This document shows, in pieces, positions 34,010-43,757 of a stretch of DNA of 64,000 bases (positions are counted from its first letter, which is position 1; each line of letters begins with the position of its first letter). Under the pieces are notes generated by a model. It worked only from the letters and a program-made list of their open reading frames with translations, did no database searches and was not told where the DNA came from. The position numbers were made by a program, and so were the translations under genes. Origin of the DNA: Micromonospora sp. WMMD1082 (GTDB lineage: Bacteria > Actinomycetota > Actinomycetes > Mycobacteriales > Micromonosporaceae); assembly GCF_029626175.1 (NCBI RefSeq), contig NZ_JARUBM010000002.1:1178001-1242000 (forward strand), in the 5' to 3' direction.

Positions 34010-35290
34010 TCAGCCCTTGATGTACGGCTTGCCGTCGGCGGCCGGCGCCCGGACCCGACCGACCAACCCGGCCACCGCCAGGATCGTCGCCAGATACGGC
34101 AGCATGGCGAGGAACTGGCCGGGAATCACGCTGTTGATCGCGCCCAGGTAGGTGGCCAGCTGGTCGGCGAAGCCGAAGAAGAGCGCGGCGAGCAGCGCCC
34201 CGGTCGGGCTCCACCGGCCGAAGATCAGGGCGGCCAGGGCGATGAAGCCCTTGCCACCGATCATGTTCTTGGTGAACGAGAAGAGCGCCAGCGTGTACGA
34301 CGCACCGCCGATGCCGGCGACCGCACCCGCCAGGATCACGTTGCGGTAGCGCAGCCCGAGCACCTTCACGCCCAGGGTGTCCGCCGCCGTCGGGTGCTCA
34401 CCGACCGAGCGGGTCCGCAGGCCCCAGCGGGTGCGGAACAGCGCGATGTGGATCACGAGCACCAGCAGCAGGGCGAGATAGAGGAAGATGTTGCCCCGGA
34501 ACAGCGCCGGCCCGAGCACCGGGATGTCCGACAGCAGCGGGATCTCCCAGTTGCTGAAGCGCGGGGCGCTGTTGTAGCGCGCGGCGTCGGTCTGCATCAA
34601 CCGCTCGTAGAGGAAGCCGGTGATGCCGACTGCCAGCAGGTTGAGCACGATGCCCATGACCACCTGGTCGACCAGGTAGCGGATGCTGAACACGGCCAGC
34701 AGCAGCGAGATGAACGACCCGCCGATCGCGGCGGCGATCAGACCCACCCAGACGCTGCCGGAGATGCTGCCGAACAGCGCGCCGCTGAAGGCGCCCATCA
34801 GCAACTGCCCCTCGATGGCGACGTTGACCACGCCGGAACGCTCGCAGAGCACCCCGGCCAGCGAGCCGAAGATCAGCGGCAGGGCGAGCAGGAAGGTGCC
34901 CCGCACGATGTTGACCAGCGGCATGAAGTTCTGCCCGGTCGGCGCGGCGGAGACCTGCCAGCAGAGGAAGGACAGCACGAAGGCGACCAGGCCGACGGCG
35001 AGCACCGGGATGAACCAGCGCTTCGGCAGGCCGGCGAGCATCGCCGCGCCGGCGGCGACCGTGACCAAACCGAAGACGATCGCCCCGACCGTGCCGTTGA
35101 CCTCCAGCGCGGCACCGGCGGCGTCCTCGCTGAGCGTGAAGCGGGCCTGCTCGCCGGTGGCGAGCGCGCCGAACAGCACCGTGGCCAGCAGGCCGAGGGC
35201 CAGCAGCACCAGGCCGACCTTGCGGGTACGGGTCCAGAAGCCCTCGTCGACCGGCGCGACCGCGACGTCGGGAACAGCCATGGTGGACAT
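34010..35290 (-). CDS. Nucleoside ABC transporter permease (YufQ/NupQ-like)
   Basis: Inner-membrane permease of the BMP-type nucleoside importer, 426 residues with about ten hydrophobic segments. Typical landmarks are RGTFLLALPLIFGSLAGVLCERSGVVNVAIEGQ and GLRTRSVGEHPTAADTLG. An N-terminal 100-residue region with three extra helices precedes the conserved core. It starts 3 nt after the paired permease gene and is the last gene of the operon. Confidence 0.92.
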   Translation of the reverse strand: MSTMAVPDVAVAPVDEGFWTRTRKVGLVLLALGLLATVLFGALATGEQARFTLSEDAAGAALEVNGTVGAIVFGLVTVAAGAAMLAGLPKRWFIPVLAVGLVAFVLSFLCWQVSAAPTGQNFMPLVNIVRGTFLLALPLIFGSLAGVLCERSGVVNVAIEGQLLMGAFSGALFGSISGSVWVGLIAAAIGGSFISLLLAVFSIRYLVDQVVMGIVLNLLAVGITGFLYERLMQTDAARYNSAPRFSNWEIPLLSDIPVLGPALFRGNIFLYLALLLVLVIHIALFRTRWGLRTRSVGEHPTAADTLGVKVLGLRYRNVILAGAVAGIGGASYTLALFSFTKNMIGGKGFIALAALIFGRWSPTGALLAALFFGFADQLATYLGAINSVIPGQFLAMLPYLATILAVAGLVGRVRAPAADGKPYIKG

Positions 35291-35293
35291 GCC

Positions 35294-36634
35294 TCACCAG
35301 CCCTTCGCGAGGCTCGTCTGCAGCCGGGCGGCCCGCGCGGCCCGGAGCTGGAAGATCGCCTTCACCAGGGCCGGCGCGGCGATGAAGATGACGATCAGCG
35401 CCTGGAGCACGGTGACCAGCTCCAGCGAGATCCCCGAGTACGACTGCATCCGGTTGCCGCCGGCCTGCAGCGCCCCGAAGAGCAGCGCGGCGGACGCCAC
35501 GCCCCACGGTTTCACCCGGCCCAGCAGGGCGACGAGGATGCCGTCGAAGCCGATCTGCGCCACCACCAACGGGGTCAGTGCGGCGGCGGTGGTGCCGAGC
35601 ACCATCTGCGAACCGCCGAGCCCGGCCAGCGCCCCGGCGAAGACCATGATCAGCACGTACGTCCGGGTGACGCTGATGCCGGCGGTGCGGGAGGCGTCCG
35701 GGTTGGCGCCCACCGCCCGCAGCTCGAAGCCGAGCGTGGAGCGGTTGAGCAGCCAGGCGACCGCCCAGGTGGCCAGTACGGCCAGGATGATGCCGGCGTG
35801 GGCCCGCAGCCCGTCGCCGAACAGCCGCGGCAACTGGGCGGAGGCGTCCACCGGCCGGCTGATGGCGTCGGTGCGGTTCGGGTCCCGCACGCCGTTCTGC
35901 ACGATCAGCCAGGTCAGGAAGTAGACCGCGACATAGTTGAGCATGATCGTGTTGATCACCTCGTGCGCGCCGGTCCGCGCCTTCAGGATGCCCGGGATGA
36001 AGCCCCAGATGGCACCGCCGAGCGCGCCGGCCAGGATCGCGACCAGCAGGTGCAGCCCGGGCGGCAGAGGCAGCAGGAAGCCGGCCAGGGCGGCCAGGAT
36101 GACGCCCATCGTCGCCTGCCCCTGCGCGCCGATGTTGAACAGGCCGCCCCGGAAGGCCAGCGCCACGGACAGGCCGGTGAAGACCAGCGGCGCGGTGTAG
36201 GTGAGGGTCTCCGAGATCGGGCTGAGCGCCGCGTTGACGGTGGTCGCGGCCGGGTCGAAGACGGAACCCTTGAACAGGTTCGCGTACGCCTCGCTGACCA
36301 GCGTCCAACTGGCGTTGACCGCGTCCGACGGGCGGGCCGTAATGTAGGAGTAGGTGGCCAGCACGTCCGGGTCGGAGACGATCATCAGGACGGCACCGAC
36401 GATCATCGCCAGCACCAGCGAGAGCAGGGTCACCGTGAACGTGTTGGCGGCCCAGAGGTTCTCCAGGAAGAGCCGCCCCAGAGTGGGACGTTGCTCCGGC
36501 CCGCCGGGCGTGGCCGACGGGCCGGACGCGCTGGCCGGCTCGGCGCGTTCGGTGTTGCCGAGCGCGGTCCGGGCGGCCTGCTCCTCACTCGCCGGTTCCT
36601 TGTCCGGGGAACTCGGCTGGGGGTTGTCGGTCAT
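35294..36634 (-). CDS. Nucleoside ABC transporter permease (YufP/NupP-like)
   Basis: Second permease, 446 residues. The first 55 are Pro/Glu/Ala-rich and cytosolic; the membrane domain contains [30 protein letters not shown], the usual motif of this family, and [21 protein letters not shown]. The start overlaps the ATPase stop by 4 nt (ATGA). It pairs with the downstream permease to form the channel. Confidence 0.92.
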   Translation of the reverse strand: MTDNPQPSSPDKEPASEEQAARTALGNTERAEPASASGPSATPGGPEQRPTLGRLFLENLWAANTFTVTLLSLVLAMIVGAVLMIVSDPDVLATYSYITARPSDAVNASWTLVSEAYANLFKGSVFDPAATTVNAALSPISETLTYTAPLVFTGLSVALAFRGGLFNIGAQGQATMGVILAALAGFLLPLPPGLHLLVAILAGALGGAIWGFIPGILKARTGAHEVINTIMLNYVAVYFLTWLIVQNGVRDPNRTDAISRPVDASAQLPRLFGDGLRAHAGIILAVLATWAVAWLLNRSTLGFELRAVGANPDASRTAGISVTRTYVLIMVFAGALAGLGGSQMVLGTTAAALTPLVVAQIGFDGILVALLGRVKPWGVASAALLFGALQAGGNRMQSYSGISLELVTVLQALIVIFIAAPALVKAIFQLRAARAARLQTSLAKGW

Positions 36635-38181
36635 GCCTTCTCGTCCTCGCTACCGTCCGGGGAGCCATCCATCACGTCCGGGGTGATGCCCGCCATCAGC
36701 AGCCCGATCTCCTCGCGGGGGGTGTCCGGGCCCACCACGCCGATGATCCGTCCCCGGTACATCACCGCGATCCGGTCGGCCAGCCCGATCACCTCGTCGA
36801 GTTCGCTGGAGACCACCAGTACGGCGGTGCCGATGTCGCGCTCCCGGATGACCCGGCTGTGGATGAACTCGATCGAGCCGACGTCCACGCCCCGGGTGGG
36901 TTGGGCGGCGATGAAGAGCTTCAGCGGCCGGGACAGTTCCCGGGCCACGATCACCTTCTGCTGGTTGCCGCCGGAGAGGGTGCCGACCGGCGCCTGCGCC
37001 GAGGAGGTGCGGACGTCGAACTGCTCGATCCGCTCCCGCGCCGACCTGGTGATCTCGTCGGGTCGCAGCGACAGACCCCGACCGAACGGTGGCCGGTCGT
37101 ACATGTCCAGCACCAGGTTCTCCGCGACGGAGAACTCCTTGACCAGGCCGTCGACGCTGCGGTCCTCCGGCACGTAGCCGACGCCCGCCCGGAGCACCCG
37201 CTTGGTCGACCAGCCCTCGACCCGCTGGCCGGCGATGGTGACCGTGCCGGCGAGCACCGGGCGCAGCCCCATGATCGCCTCGATCAGTTCGGTCTGGCCG
37301 TTGCCCTGCACGCCCGCGACGCCGAGCACTTCACCCGCGCGTACGGTCAGGTCGACGCCGTCCACGGCGCGGATCTGCCGGTCGTCGTCGACCACCAGGT
37401 CGGTGACCTCCAGGACGGGCTCGCTCGGCGTGGCCGGCGCCTTGTCCACGGTGAGCCGGACGGTGCGGCCGACCATCAGCGCGGCCAGTTCGTCGCGGCT
37501 GGCCTCGGGCGATGCGGCGCCCACGGTCCTGCCGCGCCGGATCACGGTGATCCGGTCGGCGATCGCCTTGACCTCGCCCAGCTTGTGGGTGATGAAGACG
37601 ATCGACTTGCCGGCGGCCTTGAGCGACCGCATCACGGCGAGCAGTTCCTCGGTCTCCTGCGGGGTGAGCACGGCGGTGGGCTCGTCCAGGATGAGCAGGT
37701 CGACGTCGCGGGTGAGCGCCTTGACGATCTCCACCCGCTGCTGGACACCGACCGGCAGGTCCTCGATCACCGCGTCCGGGTCGACCCGGAGGTTGTACCG
37801 CTGGGAGACCTCGGCGACCTCGCGCCGGGCGCGGCGCCGGTCGAGGAATCCGGCGATGCCGCCGCGCACCTGCTCGGCGCCGAGCATGATGTTTTCGGTG
37901 ACGCTGAAGACCGGCACGAGCATGAAGTGCTGGTGCACCATGCCGATGCCGGCCGCGATCGCGTCGGCGGGGCCGCGCAGCTTCAGCGGCTTCCCGTCGA
38001 CCAGGATCTCGCCCTCGTCGGGCTGGTAGAGCCCGTACAGCACGTTCATCAGGGTCGACTTGCCGGCACCGTTCTCGCCAAGCAGGGCGTGGATCTCTCC
38101 AGGCTCCACCGTCAGGTCGATGTGGTCGTTGGCGACCAGATCACCGAACCGTTTGGTGATGCCGCGCAGTTCGAGTCTCAG
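36631..38181 (-). CDS. Nucleoside ABC transporter ATP-binding protein (YufO/NupO-like), double ATPase
   Basis: Fused pair of ABC ATPase domains, as in sugar/nucleoside importers. First domain: Walker [10 protein letters not shown] near residue 37, signature-like [14 protein letters not shown], Walker [12 protein letters not shown]. Second: [13 protein letters not shown] in place of a normal Walker A, signature [15 protein letters not shown]. The family start ([13 protein letters not shown]) corresponds to a CTG codon at 38181, 5 nt after a perfect AGGAGG; the only upstream candidate is a GTG at 38238 that would add 19 unconserved residues. I therefore take CTG as start, giving 516 residues. 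Confidence 0.88.
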   Translation of the reverse strand: MRLELRGITKRFGDLVANDHIDLTVEPGEIHALLGENGAGKSTLMNVLYGLYQPDEGEILVDGKPLKLRGPADAIAAGIGMVHQHFMLVPVFSVTENIMLGAEQVRGGIAGFLDRRRARREVAEVSQRYNLRVDPDAVIEDLPVGVQQRVEIVKALTRDVDLLILDEPTAVLTPQETEELLAVMRSLKAAGKSIVFITHKLGEVKAIADRITVIRRGRTVGAASPEASRDELAALMVGRTVRLTVDKAPATPSEPVLEVTDLVVDDDRQIRAVDGVDLTVRAGEVLGVAGVQGNGQTELIEAIMGLRPVLAGTVTIAGQRVEGWSTKRVLRAGVGYVPEDRSVDGLVKEFSVAENLVLDMYDRPPFGRGLSLRPDEITRSARERIEQFDVRTSSAQAPVGTLSGGNQQKVIVARELSRPLKLFIAAQPTRGVDVGSIEFIHSRVIRERDIGTAVLVVSSELDEVIGLADRIAVMYRGRIIGVVGPDTPREEIGLLMAGITPDVMDGSPDGSEDEKA

Positions 38182-38375
38182 CGCAACCTCCTGGAGTGCG
38201 AAGCGATGGTGCAGCGTAGCTGCCGGCGAGCGGGGCACGGCGTCGGCCGGACCGGTGGCGCGGATCGGCCGCTCCGGCGCGGGCTCTCCCCCGCGGCCGG
38301 AGCGGCCGGATCAGGTGTGGCGTGACTCGCCGGCCGCCCTCGGTGATCGTCTCACCGACGGCGACCGGCGAAGGG

Positions 38376-39458
38376 TCACTTCGGCTGGGCGGCCGAGGTG
38401 ACCGTGACGGTGCCGGCGGCGATGTCCGCCTTCAGCTTGTCGACCTCGGCCTTCAGCTCGGCCGGAACCTTGCTGTCGAAGTCGTGGTACGGGGCGAGCG
38501 AGACGCCGTCGTTGGCCAGCGTGCCGACGAAGCCCGGGTCGGCTTCGAGCTGCTCGCCGTTGGCGGCCTTGAGCACGGCCTCCTTGACCGCGCCCGGGAT
38601 GTTCTTCACCACGGTGGTGATGATCGCCGGGCAGTCCGGGGTGCTCTCGCAGCCGTCGACGTCCACCCAGATGGTGTTGTACCGGCCACCGGAGGCCTTG
38701 GCCGCACCGGTGGTGCCGAGGCCGGCGCCGCCGGCGACCGGCATGATGATGTCGGCACCCTGGGCGACCAGCGCGTCGCTGACCTTCTTGCCCTCGTCCT
38801 GCTTGACGAAGTCGTTGGTGAAGGAGCCGTTCTGGGTCTCCTTGTTCCAACCCAGCGCCTGGACGTTCGCGCTCTTGGCCTCGTTGTAGTACGCGACGCC
38901 GTCGACGAAGCCGTCCATGAAGATGGTCACCGGCGGGATCTTCAGGCCGCCGTAGGTGCCCACCTTGCCGCTCTCGCTCATGCCGGCGGCGACGTAACCC
39001 GCGAGGAAGCCGGCCTGGGCGGTGTCGAACTGCATCGGGTAGACGTTGGTCGCGGCCGGCTTCGCGTCGACGATGCCGAACTGCTGGTCCGGGTTCGCCT
39101 CGGCGATCTTCTGGGTCGCGTCGCCCATCAGGCCGCCGACGGCCAGGATGAAGTTGCAGTCCTGGTTGACGTACTGGGTGAGGTTCGGCTCGTAGTCCGC
39201 CTCGGCCTTCGACGCGACGTACTTGATGTCAATGTTGCTGTTCTCGGCCTTGGCGTCCTCCAGGCCCTTCCAGGCCGAGGCGTTGAACGACTTGTCGTCG
39301 ATGCCGCCGACGTCGGTGACCATACAGGCGGTGTACTTCTCGCCGCCGGAACCGGCATTGTTGTCGTCATCCGGGGCCTCGCCACAGGCGGCGGCGCTCA
39401 GTACGAGCCCACCCGCCGCGATGATCGAGGCGATCCGCATCCCACGCACCGAGCGCAA
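38376..39458 (-). CDS. BMP-family nucleoside-binding lipoprotein
   Basis: Surface lipoprotein that captures nucleosides for the importer; 360 residues. Signal peptide MRIASIIAAGGLVLSAAAC with lipobox Cys near residue 26, then the BMP fold (TACMVTDVGGIDDKSFN, LAVGGLMGDATQKIA, GFLAGYVAAGMSESGKVGTYGG). I use a TTG at 39458, 5 nt after AAGGAG; an ATG six codons later is possible. An 8-bp hairpin with a 3-nt loop lies just before the ribosome site. It heads the transporter operon, and the 194-nt gap to the ATPase allows separate expression. Confidence 0.92.
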   Translation of the reverse strand: MRSVRGMRIASIIAAGGLVLSAAACGEAPDDDNNAGSGGEKYTACMVTDVGGIDDKSFNASAWKGLEDAKAENSNIDIKYVASKAEADYEPNLTQYVNQDCNFILAVGGLMGDATQKIAEANPDQQFGIVDAKPAATNVYPMQFDTAQAGFLAGYVAAGMSESGKVGTYGGLKIPPVTIFMDGFVDGVAYYNEAKSANVQALGWNKETQNGSFTNDFVKQDEGKKVSDALVAQGADIIMPVAGGAGLGTTGAAKASGGRYNTIWVDVDGCESTPDCPAIITTVVKNIPGAVKEAVLKAANGEQLEADPGFVGTLANDGVSLAPYHDFDSKVPAELKAEVDKLKADIAAGTVTVTSAAQPK

Positions 39459-39478
39459 GACGTCTCCTTCCCATTGCA

Positions 39479-39497
39479 CACCGCGTGGTACGCGGTG
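39479..39497 (-). promoter_or_regulatory. 5' UTR hairpin ahead of the lipoprotein gene
   Basis: CACCGCGT (39479-39486) pairs with ACGCGGTG (39490-39497) over three bases, 9 nt before AAGGAG on the minus-strand message. Upstream, TTACCCGTACGTAA at 39610-39623 forms a TTAC/GTAA dyad that could be an operator. Confidence 0.4.
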
Positions 39498-39674
39498 GCA
39501 GCCCTTGAGCCGGCCTGCGCTGTGCCGCCGGCGTCCCACGTTACGGGAGCAGAGCGTACGCCCACGCCCACCTGCCGACCGATAATCGTGCAGGACTGTT
39601 GGAGGCCTGTTACCCGTACGTAATGCTTGGGTGGCGCACATCACTCAGTGTGCCGGCAGGCGGGCGTACGCGTG

Positions 39675-39696
39675 TCAGGAAAGTCCCTTTTCCTGA
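39675..39696 (-). terminator. Hairpin 3' of the small membrane protein gene
   Basis: TCAGGAAA (39675-39682) pairs with TTTCCTGA (39689-39696) over six bases. It lies 23 nt past the stop of the minus-strand gene ending at 39719. It has no T-run, as is common for actinobacterial terminators. Confidence 0.45.
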
Positions 39697-39718
39697 GGTG
39701 GCCCGGGTGGGCTGGTGG

Positions 39719-40069
39719 TCACCGCCAGAAGACCGCCACGGCCGCGTTCACCAGGGCCAATCCCACGATCGCCAAGAAGTGCCCCCGGTTGACCACGGCC
39801 CGCTTCCGGGAGAAGAAGACCATGACGAAGATCAGCAGGGCGAGCACCAGCTTCGTCACAAGCTTCGCGGGTGCCGGCTCGTCGCCGTCCCGCAGTGGTG
39901 CGCTCAGGCCGATGCCGGTCAGCAGACCGATCACCGAGCCCCAGAGCATGGCCCGGTTGATCCGGATCCGGCCGGTGATGTATTGGGCGATCGCGCCACC
40001 CAGCAGCAGCGCGAACCCGATCAGGTGGACGTAGCGGAGGATGAGTCGGAGTGCTTCCACCCGGCCCAT
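39719..40069 (-). CDS. Small four-helix membrane protein, unknown
   Basis: A 116-residue protein with four hydrophobic stretches: HLIGFALLLGGAIAQY, RAMLWGSVIGLLTGIGLS, LVTKLVLALLIFVMVFF and FLAIVGLALVNAAVAVF. The histidine in helix 1 (RYVHLIGF) and the overall plan resemble CopD/DUF2231-like small haem- or copper-associated membrane proteins, but I cannot assign it. It stands alone, with the maltose-type operon downstream of its promoter side. Confidence 0.75.
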   Translation of the reverse strand: MGRVEALRLILRYVHLIGFALLLGGAIAQYITGRIRINRAMLWGSVIGLLTGIGLSAPLRDGDEPAPAKLVTKLVLALLIFVMVFFSRKRAVVNRGHFLAIVGLALVNAAVAVFWR

Positions 40070-40145
40070 CCTGCCCTACCAACGACGGTTTGTAGTAGAG
40101 GGCACCCCCGGTCGGCCGGCGCGCCCATCCGGCGGCTGCGCCCGC

Positions 40146-41000
40146 TCACCCCTTCGTGCCGCCCGCGGTCAGCCCGGAGACCAGGTGCTTCTGCGCGAAG
40201 AAGAAGACCAGGCCGGCCGGCAGGGTGACCAGGACCGCCGCCGCCGTCAGGTACTCCCACTGCGGGTTGAACTGCGGCACGAACTGCTGGAGCCCGTACG
40301 CCAGGGTGAACCTGTTGTCGGTCTGGATGAAGGCTGACGCGTACGCCACCTCGCCCCACGCGGTGAGGAAGGTGTAGAAGGCGGTCACCGCCACGGCCGG
40401 CCGGGCCAGCGGCAGCACCACCCGCCAGAAGGTGGCGAACGGCCCGCACCCGTCCAGCGCCGCCGCCTCGTCCAGCGAGGTCGGGATGGAGTCGAAGTAG
40501 CCCTTCAACATCCAGGCGCAGAAGGGCACCGCGATGGTCAGGTACGCGATGATCAGCGCCGGCATCGTGTTGATCAGGCCCAGCCGGGCCATGATCGTGT
40601 AGATCGGCACGATCAGGATGGCCACCGGGAACATCTGGGTCACCAGGAAGACCATCATCAGCGGGCGTCGCCCGGGGAAGTTGAACCGGGAGACCGCGTA
40701 GCCGGTGGTGGCCGCGAGGAAGATGCCGATGCTCATGGTGAAGGCCGCGACGATCACCGAGTTGAGGAACCACCTCGGGAAGTTCGTCTCGGTCAGCACG
40801 TAGCTGTAGTTGGCCAGGGTGGTGTCCCGGAACAGGGTCAGCTCGGTGCTCTGGATCGCGTACCCGGGCTTGAGCGAGGAGAGCAGCACCCAGACGATCG
40901 GACCGATCGCGATCAGCGACGCCAGGATCAGCGTGCCGTGCAGCAGGAACGACTTCGCCGGGCTGCGCCCACTGCGACCGGGCCGCCTCACCTGCCTCAT
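40146..41000 (-). CDS. Sugar ABC transporter permease (MalG/CUT1 type)
   Basis: A 284-residue membrane permease with six helices. The ATPase-contact EAA loop is DEAAALDGCGPFATFWRVVLPLARPA near 195. The ATG at 41000 overlaps the stop of the upstream permease (ATGA). It ends the binding protein-permease-permease operon; no ATPase gene is present, as usual where one MsiK-type ATPase serves several importers. Confidence 0.94.
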   Translation of the reverse strand: MRQVRRPGRSGRSPAKSFLLHGTLILASLIAIGPIVWVLLSSLKPGYAIQSTELTLFRDTTLANYSYVLTETNFPRWFLNSVIVAAFTMSIGIFLAATTGYAVSRFNFPGRRPLMMVFLVTQMFPVAILIVPIYTIMARLGLINTMPALIIAYLTIAVPFCAWMLKGYFDSIPTSLDEAAALDGCGPFATFWRVVLPLARPAVAVTAFYTFLTAWGEVAYASAFIQTDNRFTLAYGLQQFVPQFNPQWEYLTAAAVLVTLPAGLVFFFAQKHLVSGLTAGGTKG

Positions 41001-42019
41001 CACCACACCTCGCCTTGCTTGCGTAGGGCCCGCCGGTAGAACACCGAGAACACCAGCAGGATCGACAGGATGAGTACGCCGTACGTCGAGGCCAGCGAGT
41101 AGTTGCGGATGCCCTCGAAGGCCGCCCGGTAGGCACCGGTCACCAGGATCTCGCTCTGGCCGGCCGGCTGCCCCTCGGTCACCAGGAAGATGATCGGGAA
41201 CATGTTGAACGTCCAGATGGTGCCGAGCAGGATCACCGTCATGCTGACCGGCCGCAGGCCGGGCAGGGTGATGTTCCTGAACCGCTGCCAGGCCGAGGCA
41301 CCGTCGATCTCGGCCGCCTCGTACAGCTCGGACGGGATGGTCTGCATGCCGCCGAGCAGCGCCACCATCATGAACGGCACGCCGAGCCAGATGTTGGTGA
41401 CGATGGCGGTGAGCAGCGAGGTCCAGCGGTCGGCGAACCAGGAGACCGGGTCGATACCCACGGCGGAGAGCAGCGCGTTGGCCAGGCCGAAGCGCTCGTT
41501 GAAGATGAACTTCCAGGCGAAGGCGCTGACGAAGGCCGGCACCGCCCAGGGCAGCACGAGCAGCACCCGGTACAGGCCCCGGAACCGCATCGGGCGGTTC
41601 AGCATGGTGGCCAGGCCGAGACCGAGGCCGAAGTGGAAGGCCACGCAGACGGACGTCCAGATCAGTGTGGTGCCGGTCCACTGCCAGAACTCGCCGACCT
41701 CGCCGGTGAGCACCCGCACGTAGTTGTCGAGGCCGACGAACTCCCACCTGTTCGGGTTGTCGGTGCAGACCTCGCTACCGGTGATCGACCGGACGCAGAT
41801 CTCGGCGACCTGGTTGGCCTCGTTGAGATTGGTGAGGGAGAGCCAGACCCCGCGGAACAGCGGGTAGAAGATCAGAACTGCCAGGACGATGACGACGGGC
41901 AGCACCATCGCCCAGGCGTACCAGTGCTTCTCCCAGCTGCGACGCAGCCGGGACGGACGAGCGGATCGGCCGGGTGGCGGCGTCGACGGCGGCGCCGGAT
42001 CGGCTGTCACGGTGGTCAT
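41000..42019 (-). CDS. Sugar ABC transporter permease (MalF/CUT1 type)
   Basis: A 339-residue permease: an Ala/Pro-rich cytosolic N-terminus of about 35 residues, a first helix WAMVLPVVIVLAVLIFYPLF, a periplasmic loop with two cysteines (EICVRSITGSEVCTD), then the EAA loop YEAAEIDGASAWQRFRNITLPGLRP near 255. GGAG lies 9 nt before the ATG at 42019. It pairs with the downstream permease. Confidence 0.94.
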   Translation of the reverse strand: MTTVTADPAPPSTPPPGRSARPSRLRRSWEKHWYAWAMVLPVVIVLAVLIFYPLFRGVWLSLTNLNEANQVAEICVRSITGSEVCTDNPNRWEFVGLDNYVRVLTGEVGEFWQWTGTTLIWTSVCVAFHFGLGLGLATMLNRPMRFRGLYRVLLVLPWAVPAFVSAFAWKFIFNERFGLANALLSAVGIDPVSWFADRWTSLLTAIVTNIWLGVPFMMVALLGGMQTIPSELYEAAEIDGASAWQRFRNITLPGLRPVSMTVILLGTIWTFNMFPIIFLVTEGQPAGQSEILVTGAYRAAFEGIRNYSLASTYGVLILSILLVFSVFYRRALRKQGEVW

Positions 42020-42043
42020 TGGCTGCGCTCCAGAGGAGAGGTC

Positions 42044-42084
42044 CGGCAGGGCCCCGCGACCGTGCCGGTCGCGCGACCCTGCCG
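42044..42084 (-). promoter_or_regulatory. Intercistronic hairpin between binding protein and permease genes
   Basis: CGGCAGGG (42044-42051) pairs with CCCTGCCG (42077-42084), and inside it GCGACC (42056-42061) pairs with GGTCGC (42067-42072). It sits in the 105-nt gap between the binding-protein stop and the permease start, where such hairpins usually stabilise the 5' cistron and lower permease expression. Confidence 0.55.
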
Positions 42085-42124
42085 GGTGCCGAGGGTTCAC
42101 CGGCCGGAGCCGGCGGTGGTGAGG

Positions 42125-43426
42125 TCAGTTCTCGTAGGAGGGAACGACCTCGGCCTTGTACTTCTTCGCAACGGTGTCCAGCGCGGCCTTCGGGTCCTTG
42201 TTCTGGATCAGGACCTCGGTGGCCATCTGGTCGAGCGGGCCGAAGAACTGGCCGGCCTCGGGGATCCACGGGCGGCCCACACCGGCCTCCACGACCGGCT
42301 GGAACGCGGCGACGACGGCGTTGTTCTTGACCGCGTCGAGGGCGTACGCGGAGGTGCGGGTCGGCAGCAGGCCGAGCTTCTCCGACAGGAACGCCTGCGA
42401 CTCGGCGGAGCTCATGAACTTGACGAACGCGACGGCGGCGTCGACCTTCTCCTGCGGCATGCCGGACCAGATCACGTAGTTGTGACCGCCGACCGGGCCG
42501 CCGGCCTGGGCCGAGCCGGCCGGGACCGGCGCGATGCCCAGGTTCTCCAGGCCGCCGAAGCCCGGCGCCTGCTGGACGTTGTTGACCTCCCACGGACCGT
42601 TGATGATCATGGCGACCTTCTTCTCCTTGAAGAGGGTCATCATGGTGCCGTAGGCGTCGTTGGCGGACGGCTTGGCGGCCGCACCGCTGTCGATCAGGTC
42701 CTTGGCGATCGCCAGACCGGCCGCGTTCTGCGCCGAGTTGATCACGATCTTCTTGCTGTCGGTGTCGACCAGGTCGCCGCCCTCGCCGTACATGAAGGGC
42801 AGCAGGAAGTAGCCGGCCGGGTTGACGTACACGCCCTCGGCGCCGGTCTTGTCCTTGATGGCCTGCGAGGCGGTCTTCAGCTCGGCCCAGGTCTTCGGGG
42901 CCTCGCTGATGCCGGCCTGGCTCAGCAGCTCCTTGTTGTACATCAGCGCGAGGCTGTCGGTGACCTGCGGCACGCCGTAGGTCTTGCCGTCGTACTTGTT
43001 GGAGGCGAGCGGGGTCTCCAGGAAGTCCGACTCGTCGGCCAGCAGCTCGGAGCCGTCCAGCGCGTAGAGGTAACCCAGCGAGGCGAACTCGGGCACCCAG
43101 GCGACCTCGGCCCGCAGGATGTCCGGGGCGCCGGTCTTGGCCTGTGCGGCGGTCTTGAACTTGTTCTGCGCCTCACCGAACGGGACCGACTGGTAGTTAA
43201 TCTTGACGTTCGGGTAGGTCTGGTTGAACTTGGCGATCAGCTCCTGGAACGCCGGGCCCTCGTTCTTCGGGTCCGAGGTGTCCCACCAGGTCAGTTCTGC
43301 GGTGAGGGATGCGGGATCGACCGCGGGCTGCCCCTCGGCCGCCTTGTCCTCCCCGCCGCAGGCGGCGACGGAGAGGGCGAGAGTGGCGGAGGCGAGTACG
43401 GCGATCCCCCTGGCTGTGCGACGCAT
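42125..43426 (-). CDS. Extracellular maltose/oligosaccharide-binding lipoprotein (MalE type)
   Basis: Captures an oligosaccharide for the importer; 433 residues. Signal peptide RGIAVLASATLALSVAAC with lipobox Cys near residue 22. The fold is shown by LTWWDTSDPKNEGPAFQELIAKFNQTYPNVKI, GVPQVTDSLALMYNKELL and GGHNYVIWSG. AGGAGC lies 7 nt before the ATG. The GH13 glucosidase across the divergent regulator suggests an alpha-glucoside as ligand. Confidence 0.95.
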   Translation of the reverse strand: MRRTARGIAVLASATLALSVAACGGEDKAAEGQPAVDPASLTAELTWWDTSDPKNEGPAFQELIAKFNQTYPNVKINYQSVPFGEAQNKFKTAAQAKTGAPDILRAEVAWVPEFASLGYLYALDGSELLADESDFLETPLASNKYDGKTYGVPQVTDSLALMYNKELLSQAGISEAPKTWAELKTASQAIKDKTGAEGVYVNPAGYFLLPFMYGEGGDLVDTDSKKIVINSAQNAAGLAIAKDLIDSGAAAKPSANDAYGTMMTLFKEKKVAMIINGPWEVNNVQQAPGFGGLENLGIAPVPAGSAQAGGPVGGHNYVIWSGMPQEKVDAAVAFVKFMSSAESQAFLSEKLGLLPTRTSAYALDAVKNNAVVAAFQPVVEAGVGRPWIPEAGQFFGPLDQMATEVLIQNKDPKAALDTVAKKYKAEVVPSYEN

Positions 43427-43468
43427 GTTCGCTCCTAAGTTGCCTGCCGGGTAACGGCGGGGACAGTA

Positions 43469-43500
43469 GCAAGAACTTTCGAGACTCGAAACCCCTTGCG
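43469..43500 (-). promoter_or_regulatory. Operator-promoter region of the binding-protein gene
   Basis: TTTCGAG-A-CTCGAAA (43477-43491) is a perfect dyad enclosed by outer GCAAG (43469-43473) and CTTGC (43495-43499). On the minus strand TACTGT follows as a possible -10 box. The outer half-sites resemble those of the regulator and glucosidase promoters. The whole 43427-43757 gap holds no gene, only these control sites. Confidence 0.5.
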
Positions 43501-43703
43501 AACACCCCTGCAACAACCGTGCCCCATCCGCAACACCGCCGACCGACAAGTGTTGCCGTCTGGGCATTTCGCCCCCGACTGGGGTGACCGAAGTCCCACT
43601 TCGAGTCACCCTCCGCGCATCACCGGCACACGTACCGTCCCGGCCCGCCACGACCTGGGCGGCGCGTGTGGGCACGCCCCCCGGCGCCGGCTGCTCGATT
43701 CTG

Positions 43704-43750
43704 CAAGTTCTTGCTGCCTAATGCGCAAGAACTTGGCGGTGAGCTACAGT
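43704..43750 (+). promoter_or_regulatory. LacI-type regulator promoter with 11-bp inverted repeats
   Basis: CAAGTTCTTGC (43704-43714) and GCAAGAACTTG (43725-43735) are exact reverse complements. TACAGT at 43745-43750 is a likely -10 box, ending 7 nt before the ATG at 43758, so the message is probably leaderless and autoregulated. Confidence 0.55.
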
Positions 43751-43757
43751 GCCGCAC

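Noticed and set aside
34394..37177. Long plus-strand frame opposite the nucleoside permeases
   Set aside because: Composition is typical of an antisense frame (Gly/Gln/His/Asp-rich) and the minus strand encodes clear permeases.
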